Source of the DNA: Glaciecola amylolytica
Lineage (GTDB): Bacteria; Bacteroidota; Bacteroidia; Flavobacteriales_D; Crocinitomicaceae
Direction of reading: 5' to 3'
Length of the DNA stretch: 64,000 bases
Assembly (NCBI GenBank): GCA_003856375.1
Contig: CP034120.1
Span: 62,001 to 126,000 of the forward strand
Shown here: positions 1-9,145 of the stretch, in pieces
How positions within the stretch are numbered: the stretch's first letter is position 1
Layout: each line of letters starts with the position of its first letter
Notes under the pieces: generated by a model
Database searches by the model: none
The model's input: only the letters and a program-made list of their open reading frames with translations
What the model was told of the DNA's origin: nothing
Program-made: the position numbers and the translations under genes

Positions 1-156
1 CGCGGCATCGATCTGAACATGGACGAGGATTTGGACACGATTGTTTTGTCAAATGACGAGACCGTTTATTCGATGGATTTGAGCAAAGATGATGAAAAGC
101 CGGTTTTCTTGCCGTATTACTGCTTTCCTGAACAAAATAAGTTGTTGAGAGCCTAG
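1..156 (+). CDS. C-terminal end of an unidentified protein (5' truncated)
   Basis: An open frame runs from the first base of the window to a TAG stop, giving the last 51 residues of a protein that begins outside. The tail is acidic (many Asp/Glu in its first half) and ends with an aromatic stretch around PYYCFPEQ. No domain is recognisable. It reads in the same direction as the lipoprotein gene, which has its own promoter-like sequence about 50 nt downstream, so the two are probably separate units. It could be the end of any acidic cytoplasmic protein; only the reading frame supports it. Confidence 0.6.
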   Translation, partial: RGIDLNMDEDLDTIVLSNDETVYSMDLSKDDEKPVFLPYYCFPEQNKLLRA

Positions 157-180
157 ATCCGTGAGAATTTTACAAATATC

Positions 181-232
181 TTGGGCATATTAAAAAAAGT
201 TGTATTTTCGAATTGTGTTCTGCGTAGAACAC
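181..232 (+). promoter_or_regulatory. Promoter-like element and 5'-UTR hairpin before the lipoprotein gene
   Basis: TTG at 181-183 is followed after 19 nt by TATTTTCG at 203-210, one mismatch from the Bacteroidota -7 consensus TAnnTTTG. Immediately after comes a perfect inverted repeat GTGTTCT/AGAACAC (215-221 and 226-232) with loop GCGT, which would lie at the very start of the transcript or serve as an operator. The gene starts at 255. Confidence 0.4.
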
Positions 233-254
233 ATTGGTTTGAAAAACATTATCT

Positions 255-899
255 ATGAAAAAAGTTATTGCGCTTTTTGTATTTGGCTCGCTGTTTTTAG
301 CTGGTTGCCCGAAACATGAAATCATCCCTGCACCGACACCAAAGGTGGAATTGGAATCACATTTTATTGGAATAGTCAACGGAACGCAAGTAGAATTGAC
401 TCAAAATGTAGAAGGGTATTACCTGGATCCAACGAAGATCAAATATATTCTTCCTTCACCGACACCATCCAAAGCAAATTATTTTGCCGACATGAAATCT
501 TCTCAAAACCTGATTTCCATTAAAGTTGGTTTGGGATCAGTAACATTTGACGGAAGTGCTTCCGGAGGAGATCCGAGCTTGTCTGTATTTAACAGCTTCT
601 TTACGACGAATACAACTCCGGCTTATGCTTCTATGGCAGATTCGGGATTTGAGGTAGTTTACAGAGACGGATCAGGTGCTGTCTGGACTTCAGATCCTGC
701 TCAACCTGTTCAGGATGCGGTGTTTACAAATATTGTTCAGGAATCTGACGGATCAGGTGATTACTCGAAATTCACATGTACGTTTAACTGTAATGTATAC
801 CGGGAAATACCTGATACAAGCACACCTAACCCGAATGATTCGATAACGCTTTCATTACCGATCCAGAATGCAGTTCTAAAGGGTTGGTTCAAACGATAA
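255..899 (+). CDS. Putative lipoprotein of unknown function
   Basis: A 214-residue protein with a short basic N-terminus, a hydrophobic stretch and a clear lipobox LAGC near residue 18, so it is predicted to be lipid-anchored after signal peptidase II cleavage. The mature part is rich in Ser, Thr, Pro and Asp, with repeated Pro-rich pieces (PAPTP, PSPTPS), and looks beta-rich; two Cys residues lie close together near residue 175. I recognise no domain or family. It is followed at once by a strong hairpin terminator, so it is probably transcribed alone. Function unknown; a periplasm-facing or surface lipoprotein is the most that can be inferred. Confidence 0.75.
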   Translation: MKKVIALFVFGSLFLAGCPKHEIIPAPTPKVELESHFIGIVNGTQVELTQNVEGYYLDPTKIKYILPSPTPSKANYFADMKSSQNLISIKVGLGSVTFDGSASGGDPSLSVFNSFFTTNTTPAYASMADSGFEVVYRDGSGAVWTSDPAQPVQDAVFTNIVQESDGSGDYSKFTCTFNCNVYREIPDTSTPNPNDSITLSLPIQNAVLKGWFKR

Positions 900-904
900 T
901 TTAG

Positions 905-937
905 AAAAGCCATTTGTTAACTGACGGATGGCTTTTT
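905..937 (+). terminator. Intrinsic terminator after the lipoprotein gene
   Basis: AAAAGCCAT (905-913) pairs perfectly with ATGGCTTTT (928-936) around a 14-nt loop and runs into a T tract. It begins five bases after the stop codon and ends before the next gene's ATG at 950. Confidence 0.85.
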
Positions 938-949
938 AGTTTAGATCTT

Positions 950-1621
950 ATGCAACAACTGAAGATTGGCATTATTGGGGATTTTAATTTTACCTTCAAT
1001 ACGCATCATGCGACAAATATGGCTTTGGATCATGCGGGACGTTTTCTGGAGGTCGAATTATCTTACTATTGGATCAAGGTTAATGAAGTCATTAACATGA
1101 AACCGCAGCAGCTGTCAAATTTTGACGGCTTTTGGTTTGCTCCGGGACCTTATTTGAATTTGTTTTATCTCAATGGAGTAGTGGATCTGCTGCTGCAGCA
1201 GGAAGCCCCTGTTTTTATTACCGGAGAAGGATACAAAGCGCTGATAGATGTTTTGATCCACAGAAATAATCTGAGTGCAAACGGCGAAAAGCTGATCTCG
1301 GAAAATCTGGTAGAAGGAAATCACTTTGAACGTGTTTATGTCGTGCCTCATTCAACGGCTTTGATTCATTTGTATGAAACGAGAAATCCGGAAGAATTGA
1401 CGGCTACACGCTATAGTTTGTATCCTCAGTTGATCGGGAGCTTAACAGCAACTGATCTGGATATCGAAGCTTACAATCAGTTTGAAGAACCGGAAATCAT
1501 CAGTTTGAAGAACCGGAAATTCTTTTTGGCATGCGGATTTTGCCCGCAAGTCAGTTCCACCAGAGAGTTGCCCCATCCCTTGGTGTATACTTTTGTAAAA
1601 TCGTGTTTCTTTTCGAATTAA
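950..1621 (+). CDS. Class I glutamine amidotransferase-like protein without catalytic Cys (CTP synthase C-terminal-related family)
   Basis: The 223-residue protein starts KIGIIGDFNFTF near its N-terminus, a pattern typical of proteins related to the glutaminase domain of CTP synthase, and ends with an ELPHPLVYTFVKS segment that this family also has. In true class I glutaminases the nucleophile elbow reads roughly GTCGGFQ; here the corresponding place reads ITGEGYKA, so the Cys is replaced and ammonia-forming catalysis is unlikely. I chose ATG 950 rather than an upstream TTG at 914 because the region before 950 is the preceding terminator. The stop overlaps the stop of convergent rnhA by four bases. 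Role unknown; perhaps a binding or regulatory protein. Confidence 0.65.
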   Translation: MQQLKIGIIGDFNFTFNTHHATNMALDHAGRFLEVELSYYWIKVNEVINMKPQQLSNFDGFWFAPGPYLNLFYLNGVVDLLLQQEAPVFITGEGYKALIDVLIHRNNLSANGEKLISENLVEGNHFERVYVVPHSTALIHLYETRNPEELTATRYSLYPQLIGSLTATDLDIEAYNQFEEPEIISLKNRKFFLACGFCPQVSSTRELPHPLVYTFVKSCFFSN

Positions 1622-2091
1622 TCCTCGTGCTGCTGCACTTCTTCGAAGTAATGATCGATCAGCAGGTTCTTTCCTAAAGCAGCTTCAACTGCCAATACAT
1701 CACATCGTTCGTTCTCGGGATGCCCGTTATGACCTTTCACCCAAATGAGTTCGATTTTGAAAGACTTTGCCAGAGCAAGGTATCTCATCCAGAGATCTTT
1801 ATTCTTTTTCTTACTGAATCCTTTTGTTTGCCAGCTGTTTACCCAGCGTTTCTGAATAGCATCGATCACGTATTTTGAGTCGGAATGAATTCTGACGGGA
1901 ATTTGATTGGTTTTCAGACTTTCTAATGCCATAACAACAGCCAACAGTTCCATTCTGTTGTTTGTAGTTAATCTGTAGCCTTGCGAAAATTCTTTAACCC
2001 ATTGCTTGTATTTCAGAACAATTCCGTAACCTCCGGGGCCCGGATTGCCGCGGGCAGAGCCGTCTGTGTATATATTGATGTATTCTGACAC
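1618..2091 (-). CDS. rnhA: Ribonuclease HI
   Basis: This 157-residue protein matches RNase HI in length and motifs. The acidic active-site residues are visible: Asp10 in YTDGSARGNPG, Glu48 in NRMELLAV, Asp71 in HSDSKYVI and Asp131 in NERCDVLA, with the usual flexible-loop His121 in VKGHNGH. It degrades the RNA strand of RNA-DNA hybrids (R-loops, Okazaki primers) in the cytoplasm. The start is a GTG; no closer ATG exists before essential motifs. A perfect TAACTTTG -7 box ends only four bases upstream of it, so the mRNA should be leaderless or nearly so. Its 3' end overlaps the convergent upstream gene by 4 nt. Confidence 0.95.
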   Translation of the reverse strand: MSEYINIYTDGSARGNPGPGGYGIVLKYKQWVKEFSQGYRLTTNNRMELLAVVMALESLKTNQIPVRIHSDSKYVIDAIQKRWVNSWQTKGFSKKKNKDLWMRYLALAKSFKIELIWVKGHNGHPENERCDVLAVEAALGKNLLIDHYFEEVQQHED

Positions 2092-2095
2092 TTCG

Positions 2096-2103
2096 CAAAG
2101 TTA
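2096..2103 (-). promoter_or_regulatory. -7 box of rnhA (TAACTTTG)
   Basis: Exact match to TAnnTTTG on the minus strand. Its 3' end is four bases before the GTG start of rnhA, which places the transcription start at or next to the start codon. Confidence 0.65.
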
Positions 2104-2431
2104 TAAAAATATGTCGTTTTGGTTTTTTATTCTGAAACTCGAAAAAAAACCATTTAATCGTAAATAGTTGTTAAAAATTCACCATGGTTACTATTTTAGG
2201 ATTCCAATAATGGAAGCAGACAAAACAACCGAAAGTTCTTTTGAACACTGGGTTTTTGGCGACAAAAGGCTTGTTTTTAAATTGGTAATCGTGGGTTAAC
2301 TTTCAAGAAATGTTGAAAATGTGGGGAATTGGGTTTTGTATTCCGTAATAATTTGAGCAATTTTGTATTCGAAAAGGAGCTGATATCTTCAGTTTCTGAT
2401 TCAGTGAATAGTGGTTAGGTTAGGTTAACGA

Positions 2432-2460
2432 AAAGCGGTCAGCAATGATCGCTTTTTGTT
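2432..2460 (+). terminator. Terminator-like hairpin with no gene upstream
   Basis: AAAGCGGTCA (2432-2441) pairs with TGATCGCTTT (2446-2455), ten pairs including one G-U, tetraloop GCAA, followed by TTTGTTTTTT. This is an excellent intrinsic terminator on the plus strand, yet the nearest plus-strand gene ends 800 bases away; it would fit the end of a short non-coding RNA or a small ORF. Confidence 0.6.
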
Positions 2461-2589
2461 TTTTACCCTTTTTTGATACCACCTTCAAACTGATGTAACT
2501 TTTTGAAAACTTGATCCTTGTGATGAATGTACTGCTGTGTTGTTGGGTTCGGGATCTAAAAAAGAGCAGTTCTGTGACCAATACATCGC

Positions 2590-2621
2590 AAAAAAAGCAG
2601 CTGGAAATTTCCAACTGCTTT
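2590..2621 (-). terminator. Terminator of the PKD-repeat protein gene
   Basis: On the minus strand, an AAAGCAG..CTGCTTT stem with an inner TGGAAATTTCCA palindrome and a single mismatch is followed by a run of T. It lies 33 bases past the stop codon at 2654. Confidence 0.75.
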
Positions 2622-2653
2622 CTACCAAATTTATTCGTAAACGATTGATCTGT

Positions 2654-5600
2654 TTATCGGAAGAGTTCTAAGAATCCGGTCTTTTCGATCGTTGAATTGT
2701 CTTTCAGAATCCCCTTCAGCTTGTAAAAGTAAACGCCTTCGCTGCATGGATCGCCTCCTTGTGTTTTTCCGTCCCAGAAAATTGTTCCTGTGACGTTTTT
2801 ACCTTCATGAACTACATTTCCCCATCTGTTTGCGATAAGGATGTCAAAGGACTTAAAAATGTCGTGTTTGAACGAGAAAAACTCATTCTTTCCGTCGCCG
2901 TTCGGAGTGATGATGTTGGGCATTTGAAAATCTCCCGTCACTTCCACAACGGTTGTGTAAGTATCAAAACAGCCATTTGCATCTTCAATCGTCAGAGTAA
3001 CGACATACGAACCCGGCGTATAGTAATTGGTGTAAATGGAAATCCCTGTATTATTAACGATTTGCGGATTTGGATTCATGTCCCACACCCATTCGATGAT
3101 TCCACCAACTCCCGTTGATTGGTCGTCGAATTCTACGGTCGTACCTAAATCGATTAAGCTTGGGTTTACAACGAAGTAAGCGTTCAAACCGACGTCTGGG
3201 ATGGTGATAGGATTCATAGGATAAATGACCTCACAATTATTGCTGTCGGTAACCGTCAATGTCGGATTGAAAGTATTTACATCGTGATAGGTGTGATTGA
3301 AGCTCAGAGAATCATTTACAATGGTTCCGTCTCCGGTGTTCCAGACAATGGTCTCAAGGAAGCTGGTATTCCCGATGTTGAATGTCACATCCTGACCGCA
3401 GCCGTTCAGATCCTGTGTCCAGGTCGGATTTGCAACAGGCCCGAAAATCGTCAGATAATCAACGTAAGTGGTATCTGAAGTACATCCGAATTCATCTGTG
3501 ATGGATAACGTGAGACTGTAAGTTCCCGGGAAAACGTAGGTATTGTTCGGATTTTCCAGAACAGAAGTCTTTCCGTCTCCGAAAACCCAGCTGTAATTAG
3601 AGATATTTCCGTAGCTGAGTGATTCATCCGTTAAAGCAGCAAATACCGGCGGACAAAGATAATCTCCGTTTGCGTTCGTTGCGGCTCCGCTGAATGAATA
3701 GTCCGGAATGGCTACCGGGGTGGAAATGGTCAATAATTTCGAAAGTGTGTCTTTACAGCCGTTCGCGTCCGTAACGATCAAGACGTATCCGTGATTGAAG
3801 CTGGAAGTGCTGTTGTTTAAACTTTCACTGTAAGCATGCGAATAATCTGTTCCCGTTCCGACTTGTGAGCCGTCTACAAACCATTGGTAAGTCAAAGGAG
3901 CCAAACCGGAGGAAGTGTTCACAGTACTTACATTTTCCAGATTACAAACAACGGAATCGATGGTGAAAACTGCCACTGGTTTTGTGATGGAAACCGAAGT
4001 GCTGGCCGGTGCTGAAATACATCCGAAGCGATCGGTTGCAACAAGTGTTACGGTGAAAGTTCCTTCCGTATTATAAGTGTGATTTACGGTCGTATTCACA
4101 TTAGTTGTTGTTTGAGTGGTATTGTTGTCGTTGAACGTAAACAAGAACGAAGAAAGGCTTACGCCGTTATTTTGAGGTGTTGAATTATTGGTAAAAGTGA
4201 CCAGAAACGGTGCACATCCGGCATTGTCATTCGGAGTAAGCTGCGCCAAAGGCAAAGCCAGCGCGGTCATCGGACTGAAAACTTCATTGTCTGAACATCC
4301 GACACTGTTTGTTGCCGTCAACACAATCGCAAACGTTCCGAAGTTTGGATAGGAATAAGTCGGATTCGGGCCGCTAACGGATTGGCCATTCCCCATATTC
4401 CATAGGTAAGTTCCGAAAGGGTGTGAAGACGTGGAATTATCCAGAAGTGTAATCGGTGAATTGACGCAGACACTGTCATTTGAAATCCCTGCAATTCCTG
4501 CAGTTGTAGTGGAAATGTGAACAACCTGAGTGGTACTGTCTGCACAGCCGGTGGTGTAATTGTAAATGACCTGTTTGATGGTATATGTTCCATAGGCCGA
4601 ATAATTATGAGAAGTGCTTCCCAAATTGGCATCGTCGAAATCCGGATCGTCAAATGTGGTAGTAGTTCCGTCTCCCCAGCGCCAGATCATCAAACAATCG
4701 TCGGAAAGCTTCCCGATTTTGGATTGATCATTTACGACCACATTCACAGGTAAACTGGCAGGGTTGCAATAAAGTGTCTGAGCGGGGCTGAATAAACTGA
4801 TCGGAGCCTTGATATAAACGGCATCCTGAATTGTCAAAGTGTCTTTACAGCCTCTGAAATTTACAATTAAGCTGACATCGAAATAACCGGTATCCTGAGA
4901 ATAGGAATAACTTGGGTTTTCATCAGTCGATGTGCCGCCATCACCGAAATTCCAGAAGTAAGTAACCTCATCGGAAGTGTGTGGCGCCAGAATAACCGAT
5001 TCATTTGTGAACTGAATGGAGCGCTTGGCACATTCCGGACTTTGAAGAAGAGTAAAATCGACCAGATCCACTTTTCCAACCTCAATATAAGCCGGAATCG
5101 TAACTGTTCCCTGACATCCTGTTTGTGTGGTGATGGTCAAAGAAACGGTGTATACACCCAGGTTGTATGTGTGAGGTGGCGGGTTCTGTCCGTTAAAAGT
5201 CGTTCCGTCGCCAAAATTCCACAGCCAGCTTGTAATCGGAATCGTTGCTGATGAAGTATCGATGAAAGTAACGGTAAGTGGTTCGCATCCGCTTGTGTCC
5301 GTGCTCGTAAAACCTGCAACCGGCGGACTCAATGTTACAGCCGGCAAGCTGATCGTTCCCGGACATCCGTTTGCTCCGGTCATGGTCAAAGTCACCGTAA
5401 AAGTTCCGTTAGTCTGGTACATATGTGCCGGTGGATTTTGTCCGTTAAAAGTCGTTCCGTCACCGAAATTCCACTGGAAGTTTGTTCCTGCCGGACTGGT
5501 ATTGGTGAACACAACAGATTGCGGAGCACAACCGGTAGAAGGGTTTGCGGTGAAGGCCGGAACCGGAGTAGGGAGGATTGTAATTTGTTTTGTGGTTGAA

Positions 5601-6370
5601 CCCGCACATCCAAGACTCGTATTTTGGGAACTCAAACTGATTGTGTAAGTTCCGGGAGTGGAATAAACTACCGTATTATTCTGAGAAGATGAACTTGCAG
5701 GAGATCCTCCGGTGAAAGTCCAGTTCCAGGAATTTGCACCAACTGTTGAGTTGTCGTTTATAGAAACCGGCGTATTCTGACAGGCTGTTGCAGGAGCTGT
5801 GATTCCGGCCTGGAAGTTGGAGACCACGATCGGTTTGATTAGAGTGTCTTTACAACCAAAACTGTTTGTTGCGATGAGTGTGACATTGTAAGTTCCCGCA
5901 GAAGTATAATTGACAGCAGCCGGGTTTTGCAGTGTCGAGGTTTGAGTATTTCCGAAGTTCCAGGAATAGGAAGTTGCTCCGGTACTGGTGTTGTTAAAGC
6001 TGACACTAACAGGAAGGCTGCAGCCGTTTGCCGTAACCGTAAAGTTCGGAGTGGGTTTGGGATTCACTTTTACGTATGCCGATTTTAACTCGAAATCTGC
6101 CTGACCATTTGAGGCCTGAACAGTGAGTGTGACGGTATATGTTCCGGGAGCACTGTAAATGTGTGTCGGATTTTGAATTGTGGATGCGTTTCCGTCTCCG
6201 AAATCCCACGAATAGGAAGTGATCGGCGCCGTTCCGGCAGTCGACTGGTTGGTGAAATGGATACCTTGCTCTAAACAAACAACTAATGGGGATGCAGTGA
6301 ATTGGGCATTCGGCGGCGTTTGGGAAAATCCGAAAACGGATACCAAAAATGATAGAAGTAGTAAACGCAT
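2654..6370 (-). CDS. Giant secreted PKD-repeat protein with type B T9SS sorting domain
   Basis: A 1238-residue protein with a signal peptide (MRLLLLSFLVSVFGFSQ) and about thirteen PKD-like repeats, each marked by a variant of SYSWDFGDG followed by HTYxxxGTYTVTLT. The last ~90 residues begin MPNIITPNGDGKNEFF, contain NRWGNVVHE and end with a GFLELFR-type tail: the gliding-motility-associated C-terminal domain (type B sorting signal) that directs export by the type IX system and surface attachment. Beta-sandwich PKD arrays act in adhesion or carbohydrate contact; the ligand is unknown. It is transcribed alone: metH lies upstream on the same strand but ends 109 bases before its start, and its own terminator follows. 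Near-identical DNA repeats coding the WNFGDGTTFNGQNPP motif (around 5190 and 5440) suggest recent internal duplication. Confidence 0.9.
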   Translation of the reverse strand: MRLLLLSFLVSVFGFSQTPPNAQFTASPLVVCLEQGIHFTNQSTAGTAPITSYSWDFGDGNASTIQNPTHIYSAPGTYTVTLTVQASNGQADFELKSAYVKVNPKPTPNFTVTANGCSLPVSVSFNNTSTGATSYSWNFGNTQTSTLQNPAAVNYTSAGTYNVTLIATNSFGCKDTLIKPIVVSNFQAGITAPATACQNTPVSINDNSTVGANSWNWTFTGGSPASSSSQNNTVVYSTPGTYTISLSSQNTSLGCAGSTTKQITILPTPVPAFTANPSTGCAPQSVVFTNTSPAGTNFQWNFGDGTTFNGQNPPAHMYQTNGTFTVTLTMTGANGCPGTISLPAVTLSPPVAGFTSTDTSGCEPLTVTFIDTSSATIPITSWLWNFGDGTTFNGQNPPPHTYNLGVYTVSLTITTQTGCQGTVTIPAYIEVGKVDLVDFTLLQSPECAKRSIQFTNESVILAPHTSDEVTYFWNFGDGGTSTDENPSYSYSQDTGYFDVSLIVNFRGCKDTLTIQDAVYIKAPISLFSPAQTLYCNPASLPVNVVVNDQSKIGKLSDDCLMIWRWGDGTTTTFDDPDFDDANLGSTSHNYSAYGTYTIKQVIYNYTTGCADSTTQVVHISTTTAGIAGISNDSVCVNSPITLLDNSTSSHPFGTYLWNMGNGQSVSGPNPTYSYPNFGTFAIVLTATNSVGCSDNEVFSPMTALALPLAQLTPNDNAGCAPFLVTFTNNSTPQNNGVSLSSFLFTFNDNNTTQTTTNVNTTVNHTYNTEGTFTVTLVATDRFGCISAPASTSVSITKPVAVFTIDSVVCNLENVSTVNTSSGLAPLTYQWFVDGSQVGTGTDYSHAYSESLNNSTSSFNHGYVLIVTDANGCKDTLSKLLTISTPVAIPDYSFSGAATNANGDYLCPPVFAALTDESLSYGNISNYSWVFGDGKTSVLENPNNTYVFPGTYSLTLSITDEFGCTSDTTYVDYLTIFGPVANPTWTQDLNGCGQDVTFNIGNTSFLETIVWNTGDGTIVNDSLSFNHTYHDVNTFNPTLTVTDSNNCEVIYPMNPITIPDVGLNAYFVVNPSLIDLGTTVEFDDQSTGVGGIIEWVWDMNPNPQIVNNTGISIYTNYYTPGSYVVTLTIEDANGCFDTYTTVVEVTGDFQMPNIITPNGDGKNEFFSFKHDIFKSFDILIANRWGNVVHEGKNVTGTIFWDGKTQGGDPCSEGVYFYKLKGILKDNSTIEKTGFLELFR

Positions 6371-6478
6371 ATTAGCTAAGTTTCAAGGTTTGAATTGTAT
6401 CGAGACTGCGAAATTAGCGATGAAATATTAAGCCCACCCAACTAATCTGTTAATTAATCTCTCAATAAAGATGCTAAA

Positions 6479-9145
6479 TTAATCCATTAAGTTGCTTGAA
6501 AGCCAGCGTTTCATTTTCTCCAAATCCATTTTTTTCCGTTCAGCTAAATTTTCTGCCTGATCAAGGGTTACTTTTCCGAGTCCGAAATACTTGGAATCAG
6601 GATGTGCAAAGTACCAGCCCGATACAGAAGCAGCCGGCCACATCGCCAATGTTTCAGTAAGAGAAACGCCGCTTAATTGCTCCGCATTCAGGATGTTGAA
6701 CAAGTTGGGTTTTTCCGTGTGATCCGGACAGGCAGGATATCCCGGAGCCGGGCGAATTCCATTGTATTGTTCGGCAATCAAGGCATCGTTGTCGAGTGTT
6801 TCATCGCTGGCATAACCCCAGGCTTCTTTTCGCACTTTTGCATGCAGGTATTCGGCAAAGGCTTCTGCGAAACGATCCGCCAGAGCTTTGATCATGATGG
6901 AATTGTAATCGTCGTGATCTGCTTCAAAGCGTTTTACGTGCTCATCAATTCCATGACCCGCCGTTACCACAAATGCTCCGATATAATCAATCAATCCGCT
7001 TTCTTTGGGAGCAATAAAATCTGCCAGGGAAAGGTTCGGCTGACCTGCTGCTTTTTTGGTTTGCTGTCTGAGTGAATGTTGAATTCCCAGAATGGAAGAC
7101 CGCGCTTCATCCGCATAAATTTCTATATCATCGTCGATGCTGTTTGCCGGAAAGATCCCGTAAACGGCTTTAGCGGTTAACCATTTCTCAGCTACCAATT
7201 GTTTCAGCATGGCCTGAGCATCTTCAAACAATTTGGTTGCTTCTTTCCCTACGATTTCGTCGTTCAGGATTCGCGGGTATTTTCCGTGAAGTTCCCATGT
7301 CTGGAAAAACGGTGTCCAGTCAATGTAAGCAACCAATTCCGAAAGATCCTGTTGTTCGATGACCTGAACGCCCAGTTGATTCGGCTTCCGAATGGTTTCA
7401 TTGTTGAATTCAAGAACCAGTTTGTTTTTCAATGCGTCAGCATAAGTCAGGAGTTGTTTTGCACCGCGATGTTTCTCGTGATGTTCACGCACCCGCGCAT
7501 AATCAGCCTTCACATCTTTTACGAACTGTTCTTTCTTTTGTCCAAGCAATTGTTCCACAACCGTTACGGAGCGGGAAGCATCCAGTACGTGAACAGTTTG
7601 CCCTTTCAAATAGTTTTGTTCGATTTTTACGGCAGTATGTACTTTGGAAGTTGTTGCTCCTCCGATCAATAAAGGGATGGAAAGATTGGCGCGTTCCATT
7701 TCTTTGGCAACGTAAACCATTTCGTCCAAAGAAGGAGTGATTAAACCGCTGAGCCCGATCACATCTGCTTTTTCATCAATGGCGGCCTGAATGATTTTTT
7801 CAGCCGCAACCATTACGCCTAAGTCTACAATTTCATAATTGTTGCAGCTTAAAACCACCGAAACAATGTTTTTACCGATATCGTGTACGTCGCCTTTTAC
7901 AGTTGCCATGATTACTTTTCCGGCAGAACTGGAAACTCCGTCTTTTTCCGCATCAATAAACGGAAGTAAATAAGCAACCGCTTTTTTCATCACGCGGGCA
8001 GATTTCACTACCTGCGGAAGAAACATTTTTCCGCTTCCGAATAAATCACCTACAATGTTCATTCCGTCCATCAACGGACCTTCGATCACCATGATAGGAC
8101 GCGGGAACTGGTGTCTGCATTCTTCCACATCTTCATCGATATAATCGACAATTCCTTTTACGAGTGCGTGCGCCAGACGATCATTCACCGGAGCATTTCT
8201 CCATTCCTGAGAAACTTCTTTTTTCTTGTCTTCTCCTTTGAAGCTCTCTGCGAAATCCAGAAGCCGTTCGGTAGCATCGTCTCTTCTGTTCAAGAGAACA
8301 TCTTCCACATGTTCGAGCAATTGCTTGTCGATGTCATCATAAACTTCCAACATGGAAGGATTTACAATTCCCATATCCATTCCGTGTTGAATGGCGTGGT
8401 AGAGGAATGCGGAGTGCATTGCTTCGCGCACCGGATTGTTTCCGCGGAATGAGAATGAAACGTTCGAAACTCCACCGGAAACATGTGCTCCCGGAAGGTT
8501 TTCACGAATCCATTTGGTAGCCCGGAAGAAATCCAGAGCATTGTTATTGTGTTCTTCCATTCCTGTTGCTACAGGAAAGATATTCGGGTCGAAAATAATG
8601 TCTTCAGGTGCGAATTTGACAACGTCAACCAAAATGCGGTAAGAGCGTTCACAAATTTCAACACGTCTTTCATAGCTGTCTGCCTGACCTCTTTCATCAA
8701 AAGCCATCACAACGGAAGCAGCACCGTATCGTCTGATCAGTTTCGCCTGACGGATGAAATTTTCTTCACCTTCTTTCAGGGAAATCGAATTCACGATTCC
8801 TTTTCCCTGAATGCATTGCAATCCGGCTTCTATGATTTCCCATTTGGAACTGTCGACCATGATCGGAACGCTGGAAATATCGGGTTCAGCAGCAATGAGA
8901 TTTAAGAATTTCACCATTGCTTCCTTTCCGTCGATCATTCCTTCATCCATGTTGATGTCGATCACTTGTGCGCCTCCTTCCACTTGTTCGCGGGCAACGG
9001 AAAGCGCAGACTCGTAATCATTTTCCTTGATCATTCGGAGGAAAGCACGCGAACCGGTAACGTTGGTCCGTTCACCGATATTGGTGAAATTACTTTCCGG
9101 AGTAATGGTGATGGCTTCTAAGCCTGATAAACGTAGGAATTTCAT
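6479..9145 (-). CDS. metH: Methionine synthase, folate/cobalamin/AdoMet-activation part
   Basis: This 888-residue protein is the C-terminal two-thirds of cobalamin-dependent methionine synthase. It has the pterin-binding barrel (residues ~1-300, starting with [14 protein letters not shown]), a cap, the B12 domain with [14 protein letters not shown] (base-off ligand His) and the AdoMet-binding reactivation domain with [15 protein letters not shown]. It transfers methyl from methyltetrahydrofolate via cobalamin to homocysteine, which is bound by the protein of the gene just upstream. The two coding regions overlap by ATGA (9142-9145), a translational-coupling arrangement. The split at this point is usual in Bacteroidota, so I read it as genuine and not as a frameshift. 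Confidence 0.95.
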   Translation of the reverse strand: MKFLRLSGLEAITITPESNFTNIGERTNVTGSRAFLRMIKENDYESALSVAREQVEGGAQVIDINMDEGMIDGKEAMVKFLNLIAAEPDISSVPIMVDSSKWEIIEAGLQCIQGKGIVNSISLKEGEENFIRQAKLIRRYGAASVVMAFDERGQADSYERRVEICERSYRILVDVVKFAPEDIIFDPNIFPVATGMEEHNNNALDFFRATKWIRENLPGAHVSGGVSNVSFSFRGNNPVREAMHSAFLYHAIQHGMDMGIVNPSMLEVYDDIDKQLLEHVEDVLLNRRDDATERLLDFAESFKGEDKKKEVSQEWRNAPVNDRLAHALVKGIVDYIDEDVEECRHQFPRPIMVIEGPLMDGMNIVGDLFGSGKMFLPQVVKSARVMKKAVAYLLPFIDAEKDGVSSSAGKVIMATVKGDVHDIGKNIVSVVLSCNNYEIVDLGVMVAAEKIIQAAIDEKADVIGLSGLITPSLDEMVYVAKEMERANLSIPLLIGGATTSKVHTAVKIEQNYLKGQTVHVLDASRSVTVVEQLLGQKKEQFVKDVKADYARVREHHEKHRGAKQLLTYADALKNKLVLEFNNETIRKPNQLGVQVIEQQDLSELVAYIDWTPFFQTWELHGKYPRILNDEIVGKEATKLFEDAQAMLKQLVAEKWLTAKAVYGIFPANSIDDDIEIYADEARSSILGIQHSLRQQTKKAAGQPNLSLADFIAPKESGLIDYIGAFVVTAGHGIDEHVKRFEADHDDYNSIMIKALADRFAEAFAEYLHAKVRKEAWGYASDETLDNDALIAEQYNGIRPAPGYPACPDHTEKPNLFNILNAEQLSGVSLTETLAMWPAASVSGWYFAHPDSKYFGLGKVTLDQAENLAERKKMDLEKMKRWLSSNLMD

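Larger units (their letters stand above)
2104..2653. other. Non-coding stretch between rnhA and the PKD protein
   Basis: About 550 bases without a convincing gene. A 29-codon plus-strand ORF (2210-2299, beginning MEADKTTESSFEH) is possible but has no family, no ribosome-site signal and only a weak TATTTTAG box upstream. The stretch also holds a terminator-like hairpin at 2432-2460 with no obvious gene in front of it, so a small RNA is conceivable, and the terminator of the PKD gene at 2590-2621. Confidence 0.4.

Noticed and set aside
914-949. TTG start for the glutaminase-like protein
   Set aside because: It would start inside the preceding terminator; ATG 950 begins at the family's first strand.
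2420-2614. 64-codon minus-strand ORF downstream of the PKD gene
   Set aside because: It is made of the two terminator hairpins read through; not a protein.
9142-9145. Possible frameshift splitting metH
   Set aside because: The ATGA overlap and complete domain borders match the natural two-gene metH common in Bacteroidota, so no error is needed.
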